Positions 14,554 to 23,055 of a stretch of 34,642 nucleotides of DNA are shown in pieces. Source of the stretch: a virus; IMG/VR virus record IMGVR_UViG_3300002447_000014, positions 1 through 34,642 of that record; one strand, given 5' to 3'. A model generated the notes under the pieces. It did not search any database, had not been told where the DNA came from, and saw nothing but the letters and a program-made list of their open reading frames with translations. The stretch's first letter is position 1. Every line of letters starts with the position of its first letter. The position numbers were made by a program, and so were the translations under genes.

Positions 14554-15054
14554 TTGTAAACTAATCTTTGGTTCAAATCCAATGTTGGCAGCACCGTGCC
14601 ATGCCTTAGGATTTTCAAACTCGTAAACATCTCCAGCACGATAATCATCCAACATTTTACCTTCATATATAAAGATGTGGCCAGGCTGATAATCTTGCAT
14701 AGGGATCCAAAGTCTGCGTGTCTTGTTGCTAGTTACATCAAACGTATCTACGTGTAATGGGAATACTGATCCAGGATTTATTTTAGAGTACCACCAGTTA
14801 AACGGCCCGTCTATATCTATTGGTATTTGTAAGTCAGTCACAGCAGACATACCTAAGTGCCCGTAGTAATACATAAACCATTCTGCGCCTTTAAGCTCAT
14901 GCCCTAGTGACGACCATATAGATACTTGTTCTTGTTTCTCTATCTCTTTCTCAGTTTTATATGCAGTACGTTTATCGCCTTCACTTTCCAAAATGATTTT
15001 GAGATGATGTGGATTCACCCAATTTGGATAGTTGCCCAAGTATTTTATAGTCAT
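14539..15054 (-). CDS. 2-oxoglutarate/Fe(II) oxygenase-like protein
   Basis: A 171-residue protein with PGSVFPLHVDTFD (H101-x-D103) and AWHGAANIG (H153) as the probable Fe(II)-binding triad in a cupin-like barrel. NWWYSKINPGS and RRLWIPMQDYQPGH are strands typical of phage 2OG oxygenases. The C-terminal KISLQLVIR carries the basic residue expected near the 2-oxoglutarate site. The start has no Shine-Dalgarno; a TAAATA box lies 5 bases upstream (15060-15065). Substrate unknown. Its 3' end overlaps the convergent oxygenase gene; its 5' end faces the sulfotransferase-like gene. Confidence 0.7.
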   Translation of the reverse strand: MTIKYLGNYPNWVNPHHLKIILESEGDKRTAYKTEKEIEKQEQVSIWSSLGHELKGAEWFMYYYGHLGMSAVTDLQIPIDIDGPFNWWYSKINPGSVFPLHVDTFDVTSNKTRRLWIPMQDYQPGHIFIYEGKMLDDYRAGDVYEFENPKAWHGAANIGFEPKISLQLVIR

Positions 15055-15093
15055 AAAAATATTTAGTGTGCAGTTTAAAGGCTAATTAATTAT
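15055..15093. promoter_or_regulatory. Divergent 39-bp intergenic region with TAAATA box and 14-mer
   Basis: The minus-strand side contains GCACACTAAATATTTTTATG, ending in the start codon of the oxygenase gene. A nearly identical string (GCACATAAATATTTCTATG) precedes the plus-strand gene at 23097. The plus-strand side contains TAAAGGCTAATTAA (15076-15089) shortly before ATG 15094. TAAATA resembles the core of the T4 late promoter TATAAATA, but the distance to ATG would leave almost no leader. Confidence 0.45.
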
Positions 15094-15738
15094 ATGAATA
15101 AGTTTATTTTGTTTACCCTTGGAAGAACGGCTAGTACTAGTACGTTCAATTGTATTTTTAATAGTCTTAAAGCGGACTCTCCAACTGCCTTAGGCATTGA
15201 TAGAGGAATCTACGAAAGACACGAATGGCAACAGTTTAATGATGCTAGCCATAGTGTGTTTACATTCTTTAATGCTACTAAGGTCAAGAAACTACAAGAA
15301 GAACTCAAGGATCATAGCGAGTGGTGTTTGTTGCTAGTATCCCGAAAGGACTTTGCCGCTTGGCTATTGAGCAATGGTTCCTACAATACCACTAATAAAT
15401 CACATCCTGGTAAAGACTATGTAATTAAAAATCTAGCATTTAACAAAGAACAGTTTATGTTAGCTTATTGGAATTATAAGTGCTGGGAAAAAGCAGTATA
15501 CGAGCAAGCAGATACTTTTGATTTTGGAAGAGTTATAAGAATAGATTTTGATGATTTGATCAGCGATTGGTCAGGAGCCGGAAAATTAATCAACAACTGG
15601 GATTGGACTAACACAGAAGCGTTGATGGAGCTAGGTCCAACTACTAGCTGGCAAGCGGTAGAAAATATTGACGAAGTGTTATCGTGGATCCCTACAGATG
15701 ACCAACAACTAATAGACAACATTAAGAAACAACTATGA
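15094..15738 (+). CDS. Sulfotransferase-like P-loop protein
   Basis: A 214-residue protein that opens FILFTLGRTASTSTFN (residues 4-19), the 5'-phosphosulfate-binding loop pattern of PAPS-dependent sulfotransferases. The segment LLLVSRKDFAAWLLSNGSY fits the strand and helix with Arg and Ser that contact the 3'-phosphate. RVIRIDFDDLI is the strand before the C-terminal helices. The family transfers sulfate from PAPS to hydroxyl or amino groups; the acceptor is unknown. The CysC-like gene in the same island could, in principle, relate to PAPS supply. Its stop overlaps the twitch radical SAM gene as ATGA. Confidence 0.65.
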   Translation: MNKFILFTLGRTASTSTFNCIFNSLKADSPTALGIDRGIYERHEWQQFNDASHSVFTFFNATKVKKLQEELKDHSEWCLLLVSRKDFAAWLLSNGSYNTTNKSHPGKDYVIKNLAFNKEQFMLAYWNYKCWEKAVYEQADTFDFGRVIRIDFDDLISDWSGAGKLINNWDWTNTEALMELGPTTSWQAVENIDEVLSWIPTDDQQLIDNIKKQL

Positions 15739-17156
15739 CACAAAAGGTATTTTGGTTACAACCAGAAGAAACACAAATAGGTACTTGGCAAAAACAAATT
15801 GAAAGTATCTCAGGTAGCAAAAGTTTTTGTGTACTTCCTTGGATACACTTAGCAACTCGGCCCAACGGCGATATGCGTATATGCTGTGTAGCTAATGCCA
15901 GCGGCGCTGATAGTGGAGACTACACTGTTGGACTTGTTAAGATGGAAGATGGCAAACCCGCTAATTTTGCCCACGATCTGCCTACAGAAGCATTTAATAA
16001 TGACTATATGCGCAGTGTACGTAAGACTATGTTAGCTGGTGAAGTTCCTGCGTCATGTACTAAATGTTTTAAAGAAGAGCAAGAAGGTATTGCTAGTAAG
16101 CGCATTTGGGAAACCGGCACTTGGCATTTAGAAGAAAAGATAGATATAGAACAGCTTATTCGCGAAACAGAAGAAGATGGATCTGTACCTTACAAATTAC
16201 AGTACCTTGATCTAAGATTAGGCCATACATGTAATTTAAAATGTATCATGTGTAGCCCGCATGATTCTAGCATGTGGGTGCCTGAACATAAAAAGATTTA
16301 TCCACTGATACAAAGTCCTTTAATTAAAAAACAAATGGATTGGACTGCTAGCGACTTTAATAATTACTGGCATGAAAATCCAAAATTCTGGGAAGAAATA
16401 TTTGACCAGATTCCTAACATTAAGCAATTATACTTTGCCGGTGGCGAGCCTTTATTAATTAAAGAGCATAAGATGTTCTTAGAAGAAATTATTAAACGTG
16501 GTTACGCAAACAATATCACATTAAGATATAACACAAACGGTTTGTTAATTAACGATGCTATTATAGATATATGGAAGCAATTCAAAAAAGTCAAAGTAGG
16601 GTTTAGCTTAGATGGAATGGGTAAACGTAATCATTACATACGCTATCCAAGCGAATGGCAAACTATTGTTAAAAATTTACAAATACTAGATACTGCTCCA
16701 GACAACATACAAACAAATATTGCGTTTGCTGTACAAATATTAAACATTAAGCACGTTCCTGAATTTATTAAATGGAAGGTTGAACAAGGCTTTAAGAAGA
16801 TTAACTTTGACAAAAATGCCAGTGGGCAAGTAATGGGTGGCGGCCTAATTGGTGTACACTTGTTATGGATACCTACCTGGTTAAGTTTGCGTGTGCTCCC
16901 CCTAGAAGACAAGCAACATGTACGTGAATTGTTTGAAGAACTTAAATCTTGGTTGTGGATTAACTATACGCAGGACAGGGAGTTCTGGGTAACTAACCCA
17001 TACGGTTGGAAGCGTTGGGAGGGTATATTAGATTGGATGGACGCTGAAGACCATACTAACTTGTTGCCAGATTTTGGCGAATATATTAGTACTATGGACA
17101 AACAACGTGGCACCGACTTTAAAGAAACATTTCCTGAGCTAGCCCATTTACTATGA
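15735..17156 (+). CDS. Twitch-domain radical SAM protein
   Basis: A 473-residue protein with a Cys-rich domain before the radical SAM core. FCVLPWIHLATRPNGDMRIC (C32, C50, C51) and CTKCFKEEQ (C108, C111) match the N-terminal twitch/SPASM region. CNLKCIMC (166-173) is the CxxxCxxC motif, FAGGEPLL the SAM motif, and GFSLDGMGKRNHYIR the substrate-binding strand of this class. The order is that of the phage and bacterial family annotated as twitch domain-containing radical SAM protein. Substrate unknown, probably a peptide or protein. It is coupled by ATGA overlaps to a sulfotransferase-like gene before it and another radical SAM gene after it. A paralogue is at 19644-20891. Confidence 0.85.
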   Translation: MTQKVFWLQPEETQIGTWQKQIESISGSKSFCVLPWIHLATRPNGDMRICCVANASGADSGDYTVGLVKMEDGKPANFAHDLPTEAFNNDYMRSVRKTMLAGEVPASCTKCFKEEQEGIASKRIWETGTWHLEEKIDIEQLIRETEEDGSVPYKLQYLDLRLGHTCNLKCIMCSPHDSSMWVPEHKKIYPLIQSPLIKKQMDWTASDFNNYWHENPKFWEEIFDQIPNIKQLYFAGGEPLLIKEHKMFLEEIIKRGYANNITLRYNTNGLLINDAIIDIWKQFKKVKVGFSLDGMGKRNHYIRYPSEWQTIVKNLQILDTAPDNIQTNIAFAVQILNIKHVPEFIKWKVEQGFKKINFDKNASGQVMGGGLIGVHLLWIPTWLSLRVLPLEDKQHVRELFEELKSWLWINYTQDREFWVTNPYGWKRWEGILDWMDAEDHTNLLPDFGEYISTMDKQRGTDFKETFPELAHLL

Positions 17157-18235
17157 AACCAGTTAAGATTGTATCTAACAAATCATCCAACGTTTTAGAG
17201 ATAGGTTGGGATCCTAGTAACTATTGTAATTTTAAATGTGAATATTGTTTTCCTGGTAGCAACGCAGGAACACATAAATTTTCCGATGACTTAGATTTGG
17301 TAGTAGGAAATTTTCGACATTTGATTAATTTTTACAAAGAGAAGTTAGGCAAGGACAAAGTACATTTGTCTATGGCTGGCGGAGAGCCGACTTTATGGAG
17401 GCACTTGGCAGAATTCATTGCCAAAATAAAACAAGACAATAACGTATATTTTTCTTTGATATCGAATGGATCTAGAACCTTACGATGGTGGGAAGAGAAT
17501 GCTCATCTTATTGACAACGCACATTTAACACATCATATTGCCCAAGGTGATGTAACACACATTATAGCAGTAGCCGACGCATTACACGAACGCGGCACAA
17601 AGACTACTGTTAAAGTATTGATGGATCCTAATCATTGGGACAAAGGAATACGCGACATCGAGCTAATGAAAAAGCACAGTCGTAACAGATGGTTTATTAT
17701 GACTGCCGAAGTTATTGATAATACTGCCGATCCATCTGTGCCTCGCTACACACCAGAACAGTTAAAGTATTTAAAACGTGACTTAAAACGTTTGCCTAAC
17801 CTATTATGGTTCTGGCGCAATAGACACTTGATTAAAGACGAGCTTAGATTCTTTGACAGTACTGCTACTTTAGAAGACGGCTCAACTATGCGAGCATCTC
17901 CAGGTGCGTACTTCAATCGTGGTTGGAATAGTTTTAAAGACTGGGATTGTGCTATTGGCTTAGACAGAATTTATATGAACTGGACTGGTAACATTACAGG
18001 AGCCTGTAATGCTAAACTATTTGGGTTAGACACTTACTTTAATATAACAAGTCCTAATTTTACAACAGAATTTAATCCGCCATTAAAGTCAACCAAATGT
18101 CCTAATACTGCTTGCTGGTGTATGCCTGAGACACATTTAACCAAGTTTAATCTTAGTGAGAGGAATGTCAGCGGCACACGTACAATAATTCCTATCACAG
18201 ATTACAGGGTCTACGTTAATACTAAGTGCCCCTGA
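17153..18235 (+). CDS. Radical SAM protein with extended C-terminus
   Basis: A 360-residue radical SAM protein: CNFKCEYC at residues 25-32 is the cluster motif and AGGEPT at 75-80 the SAM motif. C-terminal Cys (DCAIGLDR, ITGACNAKLFG, CPNTACWC) suggest a second cluster. After PETHLTKFNL, where its homologues in this island end, the reading frame runs on for about 25 residues across the convergent gene before a TGA stop. The tail overlaps that gene by 99 bp. It could be a late addition created when an inverted homologue was joined. ATGA coupling links it to the twitch gene. Substrate unknown. Confidence 0.8.
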   Translation: MKPVKIVSNKSSNVLEIGWDPSNYCNFKCEYCFPGSNAGTHKFSDDLDLVVGNFRHLINFYKEKLGKDKVHLSMAGGEPTLWRHLAEFIAKIKQDNNVYFSLISNGSRTLRWWEENAHLIDNAHLTHHIAQGDVTHIIAVADALHERGTKTTVKVLMDPNHWDKGIRDIELMKKHSRNRWFIMTAEVIDNTADPSVPRYTPEQLKYLKRDLKRLPNLLWFWRNRHLIKDELRFFDSTATLEDGSTMRASPGAYFNRGWNSFKDWDCAIGLDRIYMNWTGNITGACNAKLFGLDTYFNITSPNFTTEFNPPLKSTKCPNTACWCMPETHLTKFNLSERNVSGTRTIIPITDYRVYVNTKCP

Positions 18236-19027
18236 GTATATGTTACCTAAGCTACCGCCAACACGGCAAGTAGCACGATGTACTTCGCCATCCCAATTTA
18301 TCATTAGACTTTCAATCCCGGCATTACAAGACCAATCTTTAAACTTGTTTAAATGTAGTTTAATGACGTCATTGGCATGTATAATTTGCTTGCCATCTAT
18401 AACACAATTTCCTTCAACAGTGGCTTCTTGTTTCTTAATCCAGTTTAAGTCGTCAGGGTGATACCGCATGTCGTCAAACAAATCATGATCACCTTCTGTC
18501 CAACGTATTCGTCTTAATGTAGCTGGAATATGAGCAGTCAAGCATCTAGCAAATAACGTATAAGCCGCAGGCATATGATCATGATGGCACATGATCTGTG
18601 CTACGATTCTAAAATTAGTACGGTCGGCAACTTTACTCATAGTATCGTAAACACGTTGCCAATTGTATTCTAAATGTAGACTAAAGACGTATTGATCTAC
18701 ATTTAGACTAGCGTAAAATTCGTAAGGTAATGTTCCATTAGTTGTTACACTGATCCAACTAATGCCAACATGATTACAATACTTAATAAGTTCTGGAAAC
18801 TTAGGATGTACTGTAGGTTCTCCGCCTGTAAAACTTAAACGTATAGGTTTGCCCAGTGTCATTAGTTTGTCCACAGTTGCTTTGAGAATTTCTATATCAG
18901 TATGTGGACTAGAGTTATCATGTATGCTACTAGGGCAGTAACTACAGTCGTAATTACAACGCTTACCAAGATTCCATTCGATCTTAATACTGTCTTGATG
19001 TGGCCAGCGGCTAGTTACGTGTTCCAT
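18137..19027 (-). CDS. Radical SAM protein
   Basis: The start is ATG 19027, overlapping the upstream TAA as TAATG; a GTG further upstream is rejected. The 296-residue protein has CNYDCSYC (24-31), TGGEPT and a SAM-type beta strand (ISWISVTTNG). C-terminal Cys (CNAGIESLMINWDG, then CRVGG, CDRNYCTC) form an auxiliary-cluster pattern like 9355-10344 and 17153-18235, with which it is paralogous. The C-terminal LTKIKLG matches LTKFNLS of the convergent gene. It ends inside that gene, 99 bp before that gene's stop. It belongs to the minus operon starting at 23055. Confidence 0.8.
   Translation of the reverse strand: MEHVTSRWPHQDSIKIEWNLGKRCNYDCSYCPSSIHDNSSPHTDIEILKATVDKLMTLGKPIRLSFTGGEPTVHPKFPELIKYCNHVGISWISVTTNGTLPYEFYASLNVDQYVFSLHLEYNWQRVYDTMSKVADRTNFRIVAQIMCHHDHMPAAYTLFARCLTAHIPATLRRIRWTEGDHDLFDDMRYHPDDLNWIKKQEATVEGNCVIDGKQIIHANDVIKLHLNKFKDWSCNAGIESLMINWDGEVHRATCRVGGSLGNIYSGALSINVDPVICDRNYCTCAADIPLTKIKLG
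18140..18157. repeat. Near-palindrome encoding paralogous C-termini on both strands
   Basis: The 18 bp ACCAAGTTTAATCTTAGT read nearly the same on the minus strand (ACTAAGATTAAACTTGGT). Plus-strand translation gives TKFNLS of one radical SAM protein; minus-strand translation gives TKIKLG of the other. The two homologous genes meet, tail to tail, over this shared motif. Confidence 0.6.
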
Positions 19028-19644
19028 TAGAATGAGTACTTCCACAAGTCGATATCTTTTTCAAACATCTTAGCAACTAACATTCTATTAGCATCGGAAT
19101 AATAGCCGTGATGTAAATCACGTTGCGACTCGTTAGTTTTTGGCAACGGGCGAAAGTCATTACATAGCTCTTGTACAACTACAAAGTCGCTGTCAATGCT
19201 TTCAAATTTAACTACGTGGTCAATTCCAGGACGTATGTAATCAGACTGTGGTGTGCCAGCACTTGACCAGTCATTAGGATGCATTTTAAATTCAGGCAGA
19301 TACTTAACCCAGTCATCAAATGATAAATCAGTATTGCCTGTTAACTTCTCAACAGTTTCCCAAAAGTAATCGTGCGACTTTGGAAAATACATTCCTTTAC
19401 GTTGTGTTAAGTAATGATAGCCGCTGACAACTCTATCCCACGGATTTCGTACTACTGTAAAAATAAAAGGAGATACGTGATTGTCCTGGACTAGCATTTC
19501 AGAACTTTCGTGATGCTTCCACTTTTTATAAGATGTAATATTAGGCAGTTCGTCTAACCAGTGAGTTACACTTGTACCGCCTGTTTTAGTTATGTGAATA
19601 AACGTTAACTCAGCATGAGGTGTAGTAAGATGCATTGTTGCCAT
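19027..19644 (-). CDS. Sulfotransferase family 2-like protein
   Basis: A 205-residue protein with FIHITKTGGTSVTHWL (residues 15-30), the 5'-PSB loop (K-T-G-G-T-S) of carbohydrate sulfotransferases. FTVVRNPWDRVVSGYHYL (62-79) is the 3'-PB motif with Arg66 and Ser74. The end (FEKDIDLWKYSF) is typical of Sulfotransfer_2 proteins. The enzyme would move sulfate from PAPS to a sugar or other hydroxyl group, in the cytoplasm; it has no signal peptide or transmembrane helix. It is flanked by TAATG overlaps with two radical SAM genes, so it is likely part of one modification pathway. Confidence 0.8.
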   Translation of the reverse strand: MATMHLTTPHAELTFIHITKTGGTSVTHWLDELPNITSYKKWKHHESSEMLVQDNHVSPFIFTVVRNPWDRVVSGYHYLTQRKGMYFPKSHDYFWETVEKLTGNTDLSFDDWVKYLPEFKMHPNDWSSAGTPQSDYIRPGIDHVVKFESIDSDFVVVQELCNDFRPLPKTNESQRDLHHGYYSDANRMLVAKMFEKDIDLWKYSF

Positions 19645-20891
19645 TATACGTAATCCTTAAATTCTGGTGTAACTTGTACAAAGTCTTGGTCTCTAGTTTT
19701 ATCTAAACGTCGATTAAATTCTATACAATCTGTCCACTTGTCGCTTTGATCTCTTGCCCTCAAGTAGTTGATGTTATCCTGTATCTGCCCAAGTGTGTAA
19801 CCATATAGCTCAGGATGTTCTTTAACCATCTTAAATTCTGGAATACGGGACTTTACTGCTTCTAATCGTTGTATAGCCAATAGTTTTAATTCAGCAGGTA
19901 ATACTTGTGCTGATAATACTTTAGGATATTCTACACGATGCGTATGAAATACAATTCCTAAATCATTTAAGAAATATTCTATCATCTTGTCTAGTATAAG
20001 CACATTACTAACTTGTACAGTTACCGCGCCAACAATACGACTAATGTTTGTAATAGTCTGTACCTGTTTAATGTTGTTTACGATTTCAATAAAGCTACCG
20101 TTACCCCGTATGTAATCATAACTTGCCCAAATGCCGTCAATGCTTACATTGACTGCTACTGATTTAAACTTAGGCCAATATTCCCAAATGGTACGATTAC
20201 TCTTACCTAATGTGGTTAAGTTAGTTGCGTACTTAATCTCAATTTGATCACCGTAAGGAGCAAGCATATCTAGTATGCGATAGTGCTGTGGATCCATTAG
20301 AGGTTCGCCGCCAGCAAACTCTACACGTCTAAAGTACGGAAGTAGTTTTTCTAAACTAGCCCACCATTCAGGATTGTCTTGAAACTTATCAAGGTGTGGC
20401 TTCTGTTCTAAGTTATGTTCTTCCACAATAGCATACATGATGTTGCCTTCTGCTTTGTAAAAGTCTTTAACTTCACTCCAGTCATTCCAGCTAGTACTAT
20501 CCATTGGATGGCACATCCGGCATTTTAGATTACACAAGTTGTTTAGTTTAAGTTCCATAGTAGGAATCTCAAATGGCATTACTTCTTGTAATGGAGTATT
20601 AGGATACAAGTTAATACGTGCTTCTGGTATTTTGCCTGCTATATGTCGCATACGCAAACTTTCAACACCCTGGTCTTCTAAACTAAAGCAAGGTTCGCAT
20701 TCTTTAGGACGCTCGTCATTTAACACTTGTCGCCGTATGCGGCGCATTGTACTATTATTCCAAATCTCTTCTAAGCTCTGGTACTGTATATTGCCAACAG
20801 GGTGGCTACGACAACAAGCACAAATTGCTCCGTCTTCTCTAGTTGCTAATCCTGTAAAAGGATGCATACAAAATGTTTTACTTTGATTCAT
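19644..20891 (-). CDS. Twitch-domain radical SAM protein
   Basis: A 415-residue protein of the same architecture as 15735-17156. N-terminal Cys residues lie in FCMHPFTGLATREDGAICAC (C8, C24, C26, followed by C27) and CEPCF (C65, C68). The radical SAM motif is CNLKCRMC (120-127), followed by FAGGEPLM and VAVNVSIDGIWASYDYIRG. The two paralogues share the order LxxLCNLKCxMC / GGEPL / SxDG and so probably act on similar substrates. A peptide or protein target is likely for twitch-type proteins, but this is inference. Its 5' end overlaps the SGNH hydrolase gene by 14 bases, its 3' end the sulfotransferase gene by one base. Confidence 0.85.
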   Translation of the reverse strand: MNQSKTFCMHPFTGLATREDGAICACCRSHPVGNIQYQSLEEIWNNSTMRRIRRQVLNDERPKECEPCFSLEDQGVESLRMRHIAGKIPEARINLYPNTPLQEVMPFEIPTMELKLNNLCNLKCRMCHPMDSTSWNDWSEVKDFYKAEGNIMYAIVEEHNLEQKPHLDKFQDNPEWWASLEKLLPYFRRVEFAGGEPLMDPQHYRILDMLAPYGDQIEIKYATNLTTLGKSNRTIWEYWPKFKSVAVNVSIDGIWASYDYIRGNGSFIEIVNNIKQVQTITNISRIVGAVTVQVSNVLILDKMIEYFLNDLGIVFHTHRVEYPKVLSAQVLPAELKLLAIQRLEAVKSRIPEFKMVKEHPELYGYTLGQIQDNINYLRARDQSDKWTDCIEFNRRLDKTRDQDFVQVTPEFKDYV

Positions 20892-21507
20892 TTAAAATAT
20901 TAAAAATCTTATCCGTTAATTTAGCATGTGTTGCCGGTCCAGGATGACTACCATCTAACGCATTGTCAATCCATTCTATACCATCCATGTGTAAATTGTC
21001 TACATGGATTCTTGGAAATTCGTATTCACGTAACTCGTGTGGTGCCGCAGGGTAGTGTATATATTTTATACCTTTACTGTTTAAGTATAGACTAGCGTGT
21101 TGTAGGTAAATCCATGTACGCATAGAGTAATCTCGCTCACTCATCTGCTCCACCCATTTCTTTGCTACACCTGTATTCTTCCAAGCACCTAACCTACGTC
21201 TTAAAAATATCCATTTGAAGAATCGTGTGAACAGCATATCACGTAAGTAGTGAGACCACATTATAACTACTATATCATCTTGTTTAAAATCAAATTGTAG
21301 TATCTCATACAGTATTTCTAAATTACTTGATCCTGGGTAAGACTTGTTCACTAGCTCTACACCTAACTTGTCACTTAGTTGATTTGGCCAACCTAACTGA
21401 CTTGGCTTAGAACTGTGCATACTTTTATGTAGTAATGGCCAATCCTGGCAATCTTCTAATCCCTTGCCATAGGTATAAGAACATCCAAACGTTACGAGTC
21501 TTGACAT
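20878..21507 (-). CDS. SGNH/GDSL-like hydrolase
   Basis: The ATG at 21507 (MSRLVTFGCSYTYGKG) is chosen over an upstream TTG. FGCSYTYG is block I with the candidate nucleophile Ser10. PGSSN and MWSHY correspond to the oxyanion-hole blocks, and DGSHPGPATHAKL near the end is block V with Asp and His of the triad. SGNH enzymes are esterases or acyl hydrolases, often acting on O-acetyl groups of sugars or on lipids. It could remove or transfer an acyl group in the same modification pathway. Overlaps both neighbours (QueC-like before, twitch radical SAM after). Confidence 0.75.
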   Translation of the reverse strand: MSRLVTFGCSYTYGKGLEDCQDWPLLHKSMHSSKPSQLGWPNQLSDKLGVELVNKSYPGSSNLEILYEILQFDFKQDDIVVIMWSHYLRDMLFTRFFKWIFLRRRLGAWKNTGVAKKWVEQMSERDYSMRTWIYLQHASLYLNSKGIKYIHYPAAPHELREYEFPRIHVDNLHMDGIEWIDNALDGSHPGPATHAKLTDKIFNILNESK

Positions 21508-22211
21508 GCTATAGCCCAATCTCTTTCTTTACACCAAAAACATTCCCCGCATACTGGTACGTATTGACCAGGTGTATATGTTGCGTAGTTAATTTCTTTG
21601 AATTCGCCTTCACAACTTCTTGTCAGCTCAAACAAATCCATAATTTCTAATTTTTTATATTGTGCTAGTACCCACGATTTATCTACGAATCGAAAAGGAT
21701 GACTGGCAACACGACCCATATGAATCATGTATTCTAAATGTTTATTTTCTTCGGTTGGTTCTAAATCACGTTCAAGCATACCGTTAAACATTGCTTGCCT
21801 AGGATTACGTGTTACTGCATTAAAATAAGCACTTACATTATGTTTATGGCAAATAAATTCAGCATAGGCACGTTGTTGTATATTATCACCACTTACCTTC
21901 TTGCCATACTCATCAGTTAGATTGGGTCCTATATTACCGTATTCTATGTCTGGGGCAATGAAGTTAGTATGCCGTCTAAATGTTGTATGATAGAAACGCT
22001 GGAATAACCAATTGTAAACTCGATCAGCATCATGTTGTTGCCACGGGCGTGTTTTCCACATACGCACATGATTAATAATGTGTACTGTGACATTATGTTC
22101 TTTAGCAAGCTCGCACACCATGTAGGCTAGTAAGGCACTATCTGCGCCACCGCTTAGACTTACAGCAACATCTGTCCACGTCTTATCAAACGGTATGCTA
22201 ACTTGATTCAT
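21492..22211 (-). CDS. PP-loop ATPase, QueC-like
   Basis: A 239-residue protein. SLSGGADSALLAY (residues 18-30) is the SGGxDS PP-loop that binds ATP and adenylates a carboxylate or carbonyl. C200, C221, C224 and C227 (TRSCEGEF, then CGECFWCKERDW) follow the QueC zinc pattern (C...CGxCxxCxxR). QueC makes 7-cyano-7-deazaguanine, but QueD, QueE and FolE are not seen in the window. A related ligase or amidation role is therefore equally possible. It sits between a PLP-fold gene and an SGNH hydrolase in the minus operon. Confidence 0.7.
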   Translation of the reverse strand: MNQVSIPFDKTWTDVAVSLSGGADSALLAYMVCELAKEHNVTVHIINHVRMWKTRPWQQHDADRVYNWLFQRFYHTTFRRHTNFIAPDIEYGNIGPNLTDEYGKKVSGDNIQQRAYAEFICHKHNVSAYFNAVTRNPRQAMFNGMLERDLEPTEENKHLEYMIHMGRVASHPFRFVDKSWVLAQYKKLEIMDLFELTRSCEGEFKEINYATYTPGQYVPVCGECFWCKERDWAIACQDS

Positions 22212-23055
22212 TTTCCAAATACCTTATCAGTGGACTGACTCCAACAGGCTGTCCATTTTGTAGTGCCAAATATATACTGTTAGTGGGAGTCAAGCCGAAG
22301 TCTTTACATATTGTATAATATCTATCGCCGTGTGTCAACCACAAGTAGTCCGTTGGCAAGTTACGAATAAAATGCAATCCAATCATTGCCAGCGCACGAT
22401 TGTTCATTTTGAAATCGTTCATTATTGTAATCGAATCTGCCTTGCTATCTTTGGTCCAACGTAATCCTATCCTGTTCCACCCGAGACCAAGACCTTTGCT
22501 AAGACTGATGCCAACGGATCTAATAGCCACATGGCTAAAGTCAAAAGTAATGTCACGGCAACAACTAATCCAAGCACCGTCAATATGTACTGCAATGTTT
22601 TTAATTTTACACTCATGTAAAATCTCCTCCATATCCTGATGTGGAGCACCAATGCTAGGGAACGGCATTGCTATAATTAAAGGAATGTCTGGAATTAGCG
22701 AGCCCACATCTTTTACATACGCTAATTCTAATCTTTCATGGTATCTGTAATCGCCTCGCAATACTTGTACAGGCCCTTGCATATACAAATTATCTATAAA
22801 CTGTGTACATCCGTTTATAATATCAACACGATTAAAACTATCAAACCCTGTTAAGGTATTTAATTTTGAGTTAAAAATCCAATTCGTTGTCTCTTGTTTA
22901 AAACTAGTATAAACGTTATCAGTAATATCCTTATCTAGCTTCCCACACAATACATCTTGTATTAACTGCTCAATTTGATTGTCGTCCAACGGACTAGGTC
23001 TATCTGTTTGTAACCATTCAGTAGTGTACGATGTGGCAATGCGAGTATTTAACAT
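22198..23055 (-). CDS. PLP-dependent (fold-type I-like) enzyme
   Basis: The start is placed at ATG 23055, not 23070. It then lies at the same place in the inverted repeat as the start of the divergent gene, and the protein aligns from residue one with its paralogue at 23779-24696. HIDGAWISCC has an Asp that would contact the pyridine nitrogen, and SLSKGLGLGWNRIG carries the Lys expected to form the PLP Schiff base (about residue 187). These are features of aminotransferase/decarboxylase-fold enzymes. The protein is short (285 residues) for that fold. Shared segments with the paralogue are VQVL, YRYH, HIDGAWI and SPL(I/L)RYLE. The reaction is unknown; amino-acid-derived substrate assumed. Confidence 0.7.
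   Translation of the reverse strand: MLNTRIATSYTTEWLQTDRPSPLDDNQIEQLIQDVLCGKLDKDITDNVYTSFKQETTNWIFNSKLNTLTGFDSFNRVDIINGCTQFIDNLYMQGPVQVLRGDYRYHERLELAYVKDVGSLIPDIPLIIAMPFPSIGAPHQDMEEILHECKIKNIAVHIDGAWISCCRDITFDFSHVAIRSVGISLSKGLGLGWNRIGLRWTKDSKADSITIMNDFKMNNRALAMIGLHFIRNLPTDYLWLTHGDRYYTICKDFGLTPTNSIYLALQNGQPVGVSPLIRYLENESS

Noticed and set aside
21492-22211. Evidence for 7-deazaguanine DNA modification
   Set aside because: Only a QueC-like gene is present; no partner genes are visible in the window.
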